From: Microbacterium sp. MAH-37
GTDB lineage: Bacteria > Actinomycetota > Actinomycetes > Actinomycetales > Microbacteriaceae
Reading direction: 5' to 3'
NCBI RefSeq assembly: GCF_009758255.1
Contig: NZ_WSEN01000006.1
Coordinates: 124,001 to 188,000, forward strand
DNA length: 64,000 nt
Made by a program: the position numbers and the translations under genes
Notes under the pieces: generated by a model
Databases searched by the model: none
The model's input: the letters and a program-made list of their open reading frames with translations, nothing else
What the model was told of the DNA's origin: nothing
Part shown: positions 1-8,406 of the stretch, one piece after another
Layout of the letters: every line of letters begins with the position of its first letter
How positions within the stretch are numbered: the stretch's first letter is position 1

Positions 1-1338
<1,338 letters not shown>

Positions 1339-1773
1339 TCAGGCGCGGTCCGTGGCGCACTGGGAGCACAGCCCCCAGTACGTCACTTCCGCCGCGGAGA
1401 TGGAGAATCCGCGATCATCCGATGGAGTGAGGCAGGGGGCGTGGCCGACAGCGCAGTCGACGTCCTCGACGGCACCACAGCCCGTGCACACCAGGTGGTG
1501 GTGGTTGTCGTCCACGCGCAGCTCGAACAGCATCGGGTGCCCGGCCGGTTCGATGCGGCGGACCAGGCCCGCCGCGGCGAAGTCGCCGAGGGCGTTGTAC
1601 ACGGACTGCATGCTGGTGGAGTCGACGCGCAGACGCACGCTCTCATGCACCTCGTCGGCGCTGGCATGCGGGTGATCGCGGAGTGCGTCGTACACCGCAC
1701 GCCGCGAGTCGGTGATCCGCAGACCGGCGCCGCGAATGGCGATGTCGGCAGCGGTGGCGTGGGTGACGGGCAT
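1339..1773 (-). CDS. furA: Fur-family peroxide/iron regulator FurA
   Basis: DNA-binding metalloregulator of 144 residues that in actinobacteria represses its own operon and the downstream katG. A winged-helix region covers about residues 15-80. It is followed by the metal-site sequence HHHLVCTGCG (C96, C99) and a second Cys pair, CSQC (C136, C139), as in Fur proteins with a structural zinc. The ATG is preceded by a TAGGCT -10 box only six bases away, so the mRNA is probably leaderless, as reported for actinobacterial furA genes. The next gene on the strand is katG, which supports the FurA assignment over Zur or Nur. Confidence 0.95.
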   Translation of the reverse strand: MPVTHATAADIAIRGAGLRITDSRRAVYDALRDHPHASADEVHESVRLRVDSTSMQSVYNALGDFAAAGLVRRIEPAGHPMLFELRVDDNHHHLVCTGCGAVEDVDCAVGHAPCLTPSDDRGFSISAAEVTYWGLCSQCATDRA

Positions 1774-1779
1774 GCGCCC

Positions 1780-1806
1780 AGCCTAGCTGTTTTGATTGAT
1801 TCAAGA
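1780..1806 (-). promoter_or_regulatory. furA-katG promoter with candidate FurA box
   Basis: On the minus strand a TAGGCT -10 hexamer (1785-1780) ends six bases before the furA ATG. Immediately upstream is an AT-rich interrupted palindrome, TTGA-N5-TCAA (1792-1804), inside otherwise GC-rich DNA. It sits where the -35 region should be. An autoregulatory FurA site in this position is known for the family; the assignment here is inferred from position and sequence. Confidence 0.6.
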
Positions 1807-1927
1807 AAGGGCGTCATCCGCGGGCGTGTCGCGGGGCGGCGTGTCCCGGCTGTGCATCTGCTGAGAGTGCGGAATCATGTGAAAGTCCGGCAACCGCCGT
1901 GGCTTCCACAAGGTAAGGACAGAGAAA

Positions 1928-2683
1928 ATGACTGATTCCCCGTCCCCGGCGACTCCCACGCTCGGCGCGAAACTCGCCGCAGAGGGCTTCGGCACGTTCC
2001 TCCTGGTCTTCGGCGGCGTCGGCACCGCGCTCTTCGCCTCGAACCTGTACGTCGACCCCTCACCCAACGCCGGGGTGTACTTCCCGGTCGCGCTGGCGTT
2101 CGGTCTCACGGTCGTCGTCGGCGCCTACGCCTTCGGACCGCTCTCCGGCGGCCACTTCAACCCCGCCGTCACGCTCGGCGTCGCCGCGGCGGGCCGCATC
2201 CCGTGGCGCGACGTCGTGCCGTACATCGTCGCTCAGGTCGTCGGCGGTGCGATCGCCTCGACGCTGCTGGTACTGATCGGCATGTTCGGTCCGGACGGCT
2301 GGCTCGCCGGAGCCCAGGATGCCGGCTTCGCCAGCAACGGCTGGGGCGAGCACTCCCCCGGCGGCTTCGGCATGCTGGCCGCGATCATCATCGAGGTCAT
2401 CCTGACCGGTTTCTTCCTGCTGGTGATCCTCGGCACGACTCATCCGGAGCGCGGCACGAAGTTCGCCGGGCTCGCGATCGGACTCACGCTCACGCTGATC
2501 CACCTGATCTCGATCCCGGTCGACAACACCTCGGTCAACCCGGCCCGCTCGATCGCCGCGGCGATCTACGGCGGAGTCGGCCCGCTCTCGCAGCTCTGGG
2601 TGTTCCTGGTGTTCCCGATCGTCGGTGCGCTGCTCGCAGGCTTCGCCTACAAGGCGCTGTTCGACAGCACGCAGAAGATCTGA
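1928..2683 (+). CDS. aqpZ: Aquaporin Z-type water channel
   Basis: Inner-membrane MIP-family channel of 251 residues. Both pore motifs are intact: NPA at about 78-80 and NPA at about 204-206. The second is followed by Arg (NPARS), and a His lies in the preceding helix (IHLISIPV). This His/Arg filter is the water-selective AqpZ pattern rather than the wider glycerol-facilitator type. Six hydrophobic segments are evident. The ATG has a purine-rich site (AAGGACAGA) just upstream. It is monocistronic: a strong hairpin terminator follows the stop and the next gene faces the opposite way. Confidence 0.93.
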   Translation: MTDSPSPATPTLGAKLAAEGFGTFLLVFGGVGTALFASNLYVDPSPNAGVYFPVALAFGLTVVVGAYAFGPLSGGHFNPAVTLGVAAAGRIPWRDVVPYIVAQVVGGAIASTLLVLIGMFGPDGWLAGAQDAGFASNGWGEHSPGGFGMLAAIIIEVILTGFFLLVILGTTHPERGTKFAGLAIGLTLTLIHLISIPVDNTSVNPARSIAAAIYGGVGPLSQLWVFLVFPIVGALLAGFAYKALFDSTQKI

Positions 2684-2700
2684 TCCGCACGGATCGTGAA

Positions 2701-2733
2701 GAGGGCCGGCGCAGCGCGCGCCGGCCCTCTTTC
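2701..2733 (+). terminator. Rho-independent terminator after aqpZ
   Basis: A perfect 12-bp GC-rich stem (GAGGGCCGGCGC at 2701-2712 pairing with 2718-2729), a five-base loop and a short T run (TTT at 2730-2732). It lies 17 bases past the aqpZ stop. The stem could also slow transcription from the convergent gene ending at 2749, but no T run is present on that side. Confidence 0.85.
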
Positions 2734-2748
2734 GCGTTTCGGGCGCGG

Positions 2749-3762
2749 TCAGCCGGCGACGAGACGGGGCGTCCCTGCCTCGTACTCCAACAGGTCGCCC
2801 GTCTCGCCGCGCCGTGCGGCGCGTCCGCCCACCACCAGCATGTAGATGAGGAAGACCGCCAGCGCCGCAGCGCCGATGCCGAGCTTGACCGGCCACGGGA
2901 GCCCCCAGCCGGTGACGAACCCCTCGACGAGTCCGGAGAGGAACAGGGCGAAGATCAGTCCGATGGCCACCGTGGCGAGCGCCCGGCCCTCGGTCGCGAG
3001 CGCTTCGGACCTCGTGCGCCGGCCAGGTGCGACCCAGGCCCAGAAGATGTGCAGCCCGGCCGCGCCCGCCACGAAGATGCAGGTCATCTCCAGCATCCCG
3101 TGCGGAAGGATGTACAGCACCATCACGTCGAGCCGGTCGTGCGCGGCCATGACGGCCGCCGCCACGCCGATGCCCATCGCGTTCTGCACCATCATGTACA
3201 GCGGCCAGATGCCGGTGATGCCGAACAGCACGCACTGCAGTGCGATCCAGGCGTTGTTGGTCCACACCATGCCGGCGAACTCCGCCGCCGGATTCTCGGT
3301 GTAGTAGCCGGTGAAGTCCTCTTCCGCATACTGCTTCAGCAGGTCGGGCGGGCCCAGCGTCGCCACGAGCGCCGGATCGGATGCCACCCATGCGGCCACC
3401 CCGGCTGCCACGAGCACGAACCCGACCGCGATGACCAGGGTGGTCCAGCGCACCCGATACAGCGCGGCGGGCAGCTGCGATCCGAAGAAGCGGCCGACCT
3501 GCGCGAGCACACCGTCGGATGCCCCGGTCAGCCGCAGTCGTGCGGCACCGAGGATCGTGGAGAGGTGGATGCTCTGCGGGGACTCCCCCACCGAGGTCTT
3601 CAGCTCGGCGAGATCGGCCGAGGCCGCGCGGTAGCGCACGATCAGCTCGTCGACTTCCGCGCCGTCGAGATGACGGGTGCGACTCAGCCTGTCGAGGGAC
3701 TCCCACTCCTGGCGGCGCGCATCGGCGAGGGCATCGGCATCCACCTGATTTACTGTACTCAT
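2749..3762 (-). CDS. SpoIIM (stage II sporulation protein M-like) membrane protein
   Basis: Integral membrane protein of 337 residues of the SpoIIM/DUF95 family, found in many non-sporulating actinobacteria; its exact role there is not known. The soluble N-terminal ~95 residues are followed by about five or six membrane segments. A conserved core includes NPAAEFAGMVWTNNAW and LPHGMLEMTCIFVAG, the latter the family's characteristic PHG-E motif. The start chosen gives MSTVNQ and shares a CATG tetranucleotide with the divergent RDD gene. Longer upstream open sequence on this strand has no family similarity. An RDD gene as divergent neighbour is the usual actinobacterial arrangement. Confidence 0.85.
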   Translation of the reverse strand: MSTVNQVDADALADARRQEWESLDRLSRTRHLDGAEVDELIVRYRAASADLAELKTSVGESPQSIHLSTILGAARLRLTGASDGVLAQVGRFFGSQLPAALYRVRWTTLVIAVGFVLVAAGVAAWVASDPALVATLGPPDLLKQYAEEDFTGYYTENPAAEFAGMVWTNNAWIALQCVLFGITGIWPLYMMVQNAMGIGVAAAVMAAHDRLDVMVLYILPHGMLEMTCIFVAGAAGLHIFWAWVAPGRRTRSEALATEGRALATVAIGLIFALFLSGLVEGFVTGWGLPWPVKLGIGAAALAVFLIYMLVVGGRAARRGETGDLLEYEAGTPRLVAG

Positions 3763-4570
3763 GTCCCTGCCGATCGACGCCTCCGAGGAGATCCTCTCGG
3801 GCGAGGCGGTCGCCATCGACGCGCAGCCGATCGGCTTCCTGCTGCGGGCCGCCGGCGCGATGATCGACATGGTGCTCGGTTTCGCGGTGTACCTGGCCTT
3901 CGTCTTCCTCAGCATCTGGCTGCTGGAGCTCGGTCTGCTCGACGAGGCCACGATGCGCATCTTCCAGGTCACCGCCATCGTGGTGAGCTTCCTGGTGCTG
4001 CCGGTGACCGTCGAGGTCGCCCTGCGCGGGCGGAGCCTGGGCAAGCTCGCCGTCGGCGGACGCATCGTGCGGGTCGACGGCGGAGCGATCGGATTCCGGC
4101 ACTCGTTCATCCGAGGGCTGCTGGGCGTGCTCGAGGTCTACATGACCCTCGGCAGCGTCGCGATCATCGCCGGCGCCCTCTCGCCCCGGTCGCAGCGGCT
4201 CGGCGACCTGGTCGCCGGCACGTACAGCCAGCGGGTGCGCGTGCCCGCGCTGGTGTCCGCACCGCCGATGCTGCCGCCCGGCATGTCCGATTGGGCCCGC
4301 ATCGCGGATGTCGCGAAGCTGCCGGATCGACTGGCGCGGCGCATCTCGCAGTTCCTGGCGAGCGCGGCGATGCTCAGCCACGCAGCTCGCGCCCGCCTGG
4401 CCGATGAGCTGGTCGCGGAGGCGGCCCCGTTCGTGTCGCCGATACCGCCTGTCCCGGCGGAGACCCTGCTGGTCGCGGTCACCGTGCTGCGCCGCTCGCG
4501 GGAGACCCGCGCTCTGGCGCTGGCCGATGACCGTGCCGAGCGATTGACCGGCCGGCGCGTGCGGGTCTGA
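3761..4570 (+). CDS. RDD-family membrane protein
   Basis: Membrane protein of 269 residues. The RDD domain (about 20-160) carries two to three hydrophobic segments, a Gly/Arg-rich motif, GRSLGKLAVGGRIVR, and the conserved segment QRLGDLVAGTYSQRV. The C-terminal ~100 residues are soluble and basic. Family members are proposed to act in transport or as partners of SpoIIM/DUF58 proteins; no substrate can be assigned. No ribosome-binding site precedes the ATG and a TACTGT box ends four bases upstream, so translation may be leaderless. The start overlaps that of the divergent SpoIIM gene by two bases. Confidence 0.85.
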   Translation: MSLPIDASEEILSGEAVAIDAQPIGFLLRAAGAMIDMVLGFAVYLAFVFLSIWLLELGLLDEATMRIFQVTAIVVSFLVLPVTVEVALRGRSLGKLAVGGRIVRVDGGAIGFRHSFIRGLLGVLEVYMTLGSVAIIAGALSPRSQRLGDLVAGTYSQRVRVPALVSAPPMLPPGMSDWARIADVAKLPDRLARRISQFLASAAMLSHAARARLADELVAEAAPFVSPIPPVPAETLLVAVTVLRRSRETRALALADDRAERLTGRRVRV

Positions 4571-4592
4571 CCGCACACTCCGGCCGGCGCCG

Positions 4593-5807
4593 TCAGAACC
4601 GGATCGCGTCGATCACCTTGACTCGCAGCGCGACCAGCGCCGGGATGAAGCCGGACAGCGCGCCCACCACCACTGCGGCGACGAGCCCGGTCAGGGCAGC
4701 GCGCATCGGGAACGGCGGCACGTCCTGGAGATTCATCTGCATGACATCCGCCGCCATGATCCAGCGCAGCACGGCCACGGTGAGTGCGATGCCGATGACC
4801 CCTGCGACGGTGGTCGCCACGAGGCTCTCCAGGAAGACGGTGCTGAACACCCGGCCCGCCGTCGCGCCGAAGGCACGCCGCACGCCGATCTCGCGCACCC
4901 GCTGACGCATGGCGACGAGCTGGATGTTGATCAGTCCGAGGGCGCCGAGAGCGAGGATGAGCCCCGCGATACCGCCCATGATGAGCTCCTGCAGCCGCAT
5001 GTTCTCGGCATAGCCGTTCTGGGCGGCGTAGTCGGTGCGGTCGACCATCACGACCTGGCCTTTCGGCAGCCCCGCGCGCAGATCCATCGCGAGCACCGGC
5101 CCGATGGCGCCGGCCTGCTCGTCGCCGACCCAGACGTCCCAGCGGGGCTGCGCACCCTCCGGCAGACGATCGACCCGCGCCGTGTAGGCCTCGTAGAGCA
5201 GATCCATCCGCACCTCGGTGTCGTTCGGATACTGTCCTGGACGCACGCCGACCACCTGGTACGTGCCGGCGGCATCTCCGACCAGCGAGATCGTCGGATG
5301 CTGGTCCAGCGGCACCCTGCCCAGTCGGTCCCACATCGGCTCGCTGATGATCACCGGGGGCGACAGCGCCTCCGCGTCGTCGGCGCGGAACTCCCGCCCC
5401 TCCATCAGCTGCTCGCGGTGGATGACGGTGAAGGCGGGATCGATGAGCCGCACCGGCGTCGCGCGGACGCCGTCCGGAGACTGCACCTGCACCTGGACCC
5501 CTTCGACGGCGCGCGCCACGTGCGAGAAGTCGTAGCGTTCGGCCACGCGGTCGAACCGGGCCTGGAACGCCGCTGCGTCGACCGGAGCGCCGCTCTCGTC
5601 CATCGGCGTGACCGCGATGGTCGCCGCCCGGCCGCCATAGCGATCGGACTGCTCGATCTGGCTCTGCATCGAGTATTCCGAGAAGGCGATCACGGCGGTC
5701 AGCGCTGCCACGGAGACGGCGATGCCGATCAGGCTGAGCAGCACGCGCATCTTGTGCACGCGGATCTCGGCCCAGGCGTCGGCCAGGGCGCCGAGCACGC
5801 CCGTCAT
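4593..5807 (-). CDS. MacB/FtsX-type ABC transporter permease
   Basis: Permease of 404 residues of the MacB/FtsX superfamily. One N-terminal membrane helix (about 20-42) is followed by a large extracytoplasmic MacB_PCD-like domain (about 45-270) and three C-terminal helices forming the FtsX domain. The segment MRQRVREIGVRRAFGA is the family's coupling motif. It overlaps the upstream ATPase gene by four bases (ATGA) and is the last gene of an adaptor-ATPase-permease operon. By family it would be a mechanotransmission-type exporter or envelope-stress system; the cargo is unknown. Confidence 0.9.
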   Translation of the reverse strand: MTGVLGALADAWAEIRVHKMRVLLSLIGIAVSVAALTAVIAFSEYSMQSQIEQSDRYGGRAATIAVTPMDESGAPVDAAAFQARFDRVAERYDFSHVARAVEGVQVQVQSPDGVRATPVRLIDPAFTVIHREQLMEGREFRADDAEALSPPVIISEPMWDRLGRVPLDQHPTISLVGDAAGTYQVVGVRPGQYPNDTEVRMDLLYEAYTARVDRLPEGAQPRWDVWVGDEQAGAIGPVLAMDLRAGLPKGQVVMVDRTDYAAQNGYAENMRLQELIMGGIAGLILALGALGLINIQLVAMRQRVREIGVRRAFGATAGRVFSTVFLESLVATTVAGVIGIALTVAVLRWIMAADVMQMNLQDVPPFPMRAALTGLVAAVVVGALSGFIPALVALRVKVIDAIRF

Positions 5808-6655
5808 CGGGCGGCCTCCGCCGCTTCGACGGATGCCGCGTCGACGGATGCCGCGTCGACGGATGCCTCGCCCGACTCCTCGACAAGCACGGGCCCTTCA
5901 TCCAACGGCGCTTCGTCCACAGGCTCCTCGGCCACCGCGGCCTGCAGCGTCGACGCCTCGAACGCGCGCTGCAGGTCGGCCTCGGCCAGCACACCGGCAT
6001 CCAGCCGGTAGTGCCGCCGCGCCCGCGCGGCGACGTGCAGGTCGTGCGTGATCGTCACCAGCGCGGCATCCGTCTCGGTGGCGACCTCGTCGAGCAGCGC
6101 CATCACCGTCGCGCCGGTGTCGATGTCGAGGGCGCCGGTGGGCTCGTCGGCCAGGATCAGCAGGGGGCGGCGCACCAGCGCCCTGGCGATCGCGACACGC
6201 TGCTGCTCGCCGCCGGAGAGGCGGTCGGCCACCTGGTCGACGCGGTGCCCGAGCCCGACGCGCTCCAGCATGTCGGCGGCGATGCGGCGACGGTTCCAGA
6301 ACATCCGTCCGCGGGCGTGGCCCAGCGGCATCATGACGTTGTCGAGCGCGGTGCGCCCCGGCAGCAGATTGAACTGCTGGAACACGAAGCCCACGTTCGC
6401 GCCGCGCAGCCGGTCGAGTCTTCCTGGCCGCATCCTGCGCACCTCGCGCCCCTCGAAGGAGACCGAGCCGGAGGTGGGCATGTCCAGCATCCCGAGGATG
6501 TTCAGCAGTGTGGACTTGCCCGAGCCGGAGCGCCCCACGATCGAGACGTGATCGCCCGCGCCGACCTCGAGGCTCACGCTGCGCAGGATCTGCAGCAGGG
6601 AGTCGTCGGGAAGCCGCACACTCTTGGCGACGTCGTGCAGTGCGACCAGGCTCAC
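5804..6655 (-). CDS. MacB-type ABC transporter ATP-binding protein
   Basis: ATPase of 283 residues that energises the neighbouring permease. Walker A GRSGSGKST is at 41-49, the Q-loop at about 92-94, signature LSGGEQQ at 146-152, Walker B LLILADEP at 165-172 and the H-loop His at about 204. The catalytic domain ends near residue 232, the usual length of LolD/MacB ATPases. A further ~50 residues form an acidic, alanine-rich tail with SVDAA repeats encoded by a 15-bp tandem repeat, an unusual addition. It overlaps both neighbours by four bases, indicating translational coupling. Confidence 0.93.
   Translation of the reverse strand: MSLVALHDVAKSVRLPDDSLLQILRSVSLEVGAGDHVSIVGRSGSGKSTLLNILGMLDMPTSGSVSFEGREVRRMRPGRLDRLRGANVGFVFQQFNLLPGRTALDNVMMPLGHARGRMFWNRRRIAADMLERVGLGHRVDQVADRLSGGEQQRVAIARALVRRPLLILADEPTGALDIDTGATVMALLDEVATETDAALVTITHDLHVAARARRHYRLDAGVLAEADLQRAFEASTLQAAVAEEPVDEAPLDEGPVLVEESGEASVDAASVDAASVEAAEAAR
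5828..5870. repeat. 15-bp tandem repeat in the ATPase 3' end
   Basis: Two perfect copies of GACGGATGCCGCGTC (5828-5842 and 5843-5857) and a third diverged copy to 5870. On the coding strand they give the repeated residues Asp-Ala-Ala-Ser-Val in the ABC ATPase tail. Fifteen bases keeps the frame, so copy-number change would only lengthen or shorten the tail. Confidence 0.85.
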
Positions 6656-7581
6656 CAGCTCGTCCCCGACTCGCAGTACTGCACGCCCGTGCCGTCGTCC
6701 CAGCAGTTCTCCTCGACCGGTGCGGCGAATCCGGGCACGTACTGCCGGACCTGATCGCCCTCGGCCAGCCCCTCGACGACCTCGACCTGCTCGCCGTCGT
6801 TCACGCCGAGCTTCACGGTGCGCTCCTCAGGCTCGGTGCCGTCGCCGGCGTCGAGCCAGACCACGCCGTCGCCGGCGCCGCCCTTGACCGCCGTCACCGG
6901 GATCACGAGGGCGTCGTCCACCTTGCCGAGGGCGAGGTCGAGCTTCGCGGGGAGTCCGGCGAACACGGTCTGCCCTGATGGCACCGCGCAGCGCACGCTC
7001 GCCGTGCCGTCCTCCGCCACCTGCACGCCGACCCCCGTGCACACGAACGGCGCCGGTCCGTCGGTGATCGTCACCTGCCCCTCTGCGGGAGCGTTCACCA
7101 GCCGGTACAGCTGCGCGGGCTGGACGGTCGCGAGCACGTGGTACCGGCTGGGCGTGAGGGTGAGGATCTCCCCACCGACGCTCGTCGCCTGTCCCTTCAC
7201 GACGCCGATCTCGGAGACCTCGCCGGCCTCGGGGGCGACGATGTCGACCTTCTTCGCCGGTTCGGTCTGCTTCACGGTGAACAGGACCTGGCCCTTCTGC
7301 ACCGTTGCGCCGTCGGCCACGCGCACGTCGGTGACGACACCGTCCACCTCGCTGCGCACCGGATAGGAGTCGTCCCTCGCGATGTTCCCGTCCAGGGTGA
7401 GCGCGTTCGTCAGCGAACCGCGTTCGACGGCGACGACCGGGTCGGCGATGCTCGCCTGCGGCTCGGCCGCAGCGACCGGCTGGCCGTCCGGGAAGAAGGC
7501 CAGCTTCACCAGTGCTGCTGCGGCTGCGCCGAGCACGATCACCAGGATGACGGGGAGAACCACACGACGCCAGACGAGCAC
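6652..7581 (-). CDS. HlyD/MacA-like periplasmic adaptor of the ABC operon
   Basis: Membrane-anchored adaptor of 309 residues. One N-terminal helix (about 6-28) is followed by an extracytoplasmic region with a biotinyl-lipoyl-like hairpin (SEVDGVVTDVRVADGATVQKG) and beta-barrel segments resembling HlyD/MacA or YknX proteins. The C-terminus contains a Cys pair in the last 20 residues (ENCWDD, QYCESG) that could form a disulfide outside the cell. The start is GTG with an AAGGG site eight bases upstream. It is the first gene of a three-gene operon with four-base overlaps. A role in exporting a peptide, lipid or drug is inferred from family only. Confidence 0.85.
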   Translation of the reverse strand: MLVWRRVVLPVILVIVLGAAAAALVKLAFFPDGQPVAAAEPQASIADPVVAVERGSLTNALTLDGNIARDDSYPVRSEVDGVVTDVRVADGATVQKGQVLFTVKQTEPAKKVDIVAPEAGEVSEIGVVKGQATSVGGEILTLTPSRYHVLATVQPAQLYRLVNAPAEGQVTITDGPAPFVCTGVGVQVAEDGTASVRCAVPSGQTVFAGLPAKLDLALGKVDDALVIPVTAVKGGAGDGVVWLDAGDGTEPEERTVKLGVNDGEQVEVVEGLAEGDQVRQYVPGFAAPVEENCWDDGTGVQYCESGTSW

Positions 7582-7685
7582 GGCTGCCCTTTCCGGAGGC
7601 GCCGCCCTGGCGCATCCGGCATCAGCCTAGCGAATAGTGTTTTCCGGGTATGTAAGGGTTTCCCCTGATTCTTCCCGAGGTGTCG

Positions 7686-7892
7686 TCAAGCGCGCAGCGC
7701 CTCGTGTCGCACGACCAGCCATCCGGAGGGCACGGACAGCCGGTCCGCGTGCTGCACGCACAGGTCGTGTGCATGCGGGTGCCCTGCGGGACCCAGCGGT
7801 CCGAGCGCGGCCATCTGGTCGCCGTAGTCGTACGTCAGGGTAGCGACCGCTTCACGCGCGCAGCCCACCTTCGAGCACAGTCGTCCGTCCAT
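7686..7892 (-). CDS. DUF3499 small protein, possible zinc-binding
   Basis: Short protein of 68 residues matching the actinobacterial DUF3499 family (opening MDGRLCSKVGCAR, central TLTYDYGDQMAALGPL, ending VVRHEALRA). Cys6, Cys11, Cys45 and His48 (LCVQH) make a CX4C...CX2H set that could hold a metal ion. Function is unknown. In mycobacteria the homologue sits next to a zincin-like gene, whiB2 and mannose-pathway genes; the same neighbours occur here. The start was placed at the Met just before the conserved DGRLC, since longer open sequence upstream has no similarity to the family. Confidence 0.85.
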   Translation of the reverse strand: MDGRLCSKVGCAREAVATLTYDYGDQMAALGPLGPAGHPHAHDLCVQHADRLSVPSGWLVVRHEALRA

Positions 7893-7962
7893 CCCCCACA
7901 GGCTACGCGCGCACGGCGCGCACCCGCGGATGCCGCGCGGAGAGCCCCGGATGCCGCCCGGA

Positions 7963-7968
7963 TAGACT
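7963..7968 (+). promoter_or_regulatory. -10 box of the zincin-like gene
   Basis: TAGACT ends six bases before the ATG at 7975 and there is no ribosome-binding site, which is the layout of a leaderless transcript. No recognisable -35 element. Confidence 0.5.
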
Positions 7969-7974
7969 CTCCCC

Positions 7975-8397
7975 ATGCCCCGCCGTCGCTCATCGCACGC
8001 CCCTGCCGCTCGTGGCGCCAGGCACGGCAGGCACGGGCGGCTCGGACGCAGCGAAGTCGTGCGCCCGCCGCTGCCGCCTCTGGACGGCCGCATCGACCGT
8101 TTCGACCTCACCGTCGGCACCGCGGTGGAGTTCCTCCGCGGCACCTGGCCGGAACTGCGCGATGTCAGGTTCGAGATCGCCGCAATGCCGCTGCACGATC
8201 GTCCCGACCGCGTTCCCCGCTGGCGCATCGACCACCAGCAGCAGAGGATCTCGCTGTATCGCGTGCCCATCGAGCGGCTGCTTCCCAAGGGCCACGACGA
8301 CGCCTACCACCGGCGCTACGCCATCGAGAGCGCTGTGTTCCACGCCGCGGCGGAGTACATCGGCCGCGAGCCCTGGGAACTCGGCCCCGAGAGCTGA
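7975..8397 (+). CDS. Zincin-like metallopeptidase family protein, active-site motif degenerate
   Basis: Protein of 140 residues resembling the small zincin-like family (Zincin_1) found beside DUF3499 and whiB2 in actinobacteria. A basic, disordered N-terminus (about 1-35) precedes a compact alpha/beta domain with the family segments RFDLTVGTAVEFLRGTWPEL and YRVPIERL. Where family peptidases carry HEXXH the sequence reads HAAAE (residues 123-127), so the metal ligands and catalytic Glu are not in register and peptidase activity is doubtful. It is transcribed divergently from DUF3499 with its own probable leaderless promoter. Confidence 0.75.
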   Translation: MPRRRSSHAPAARGARHGRHGRLGRSEVVRPPLPPLDGRIDRFDLTVGTAVEFLRGTWPELRDVRFEIAAMPLHDRPDRVPRWRIDHQQQRISLYRVPIERLLPKGHDDAYHRRYAIESAVFHAAAEYIGREPWELGPES

Positions 8398-8406
8398 GCA
8401 GACGCG

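Noticed and set aside
2060..4576. Minus-strand open frame of 838 codons across aqpZ, SpoIIM and RDD
   Set aside because: Arg/His/Asp-rich composition typical of a shadow frame; it crosses a strong terminator and three convincing genes.
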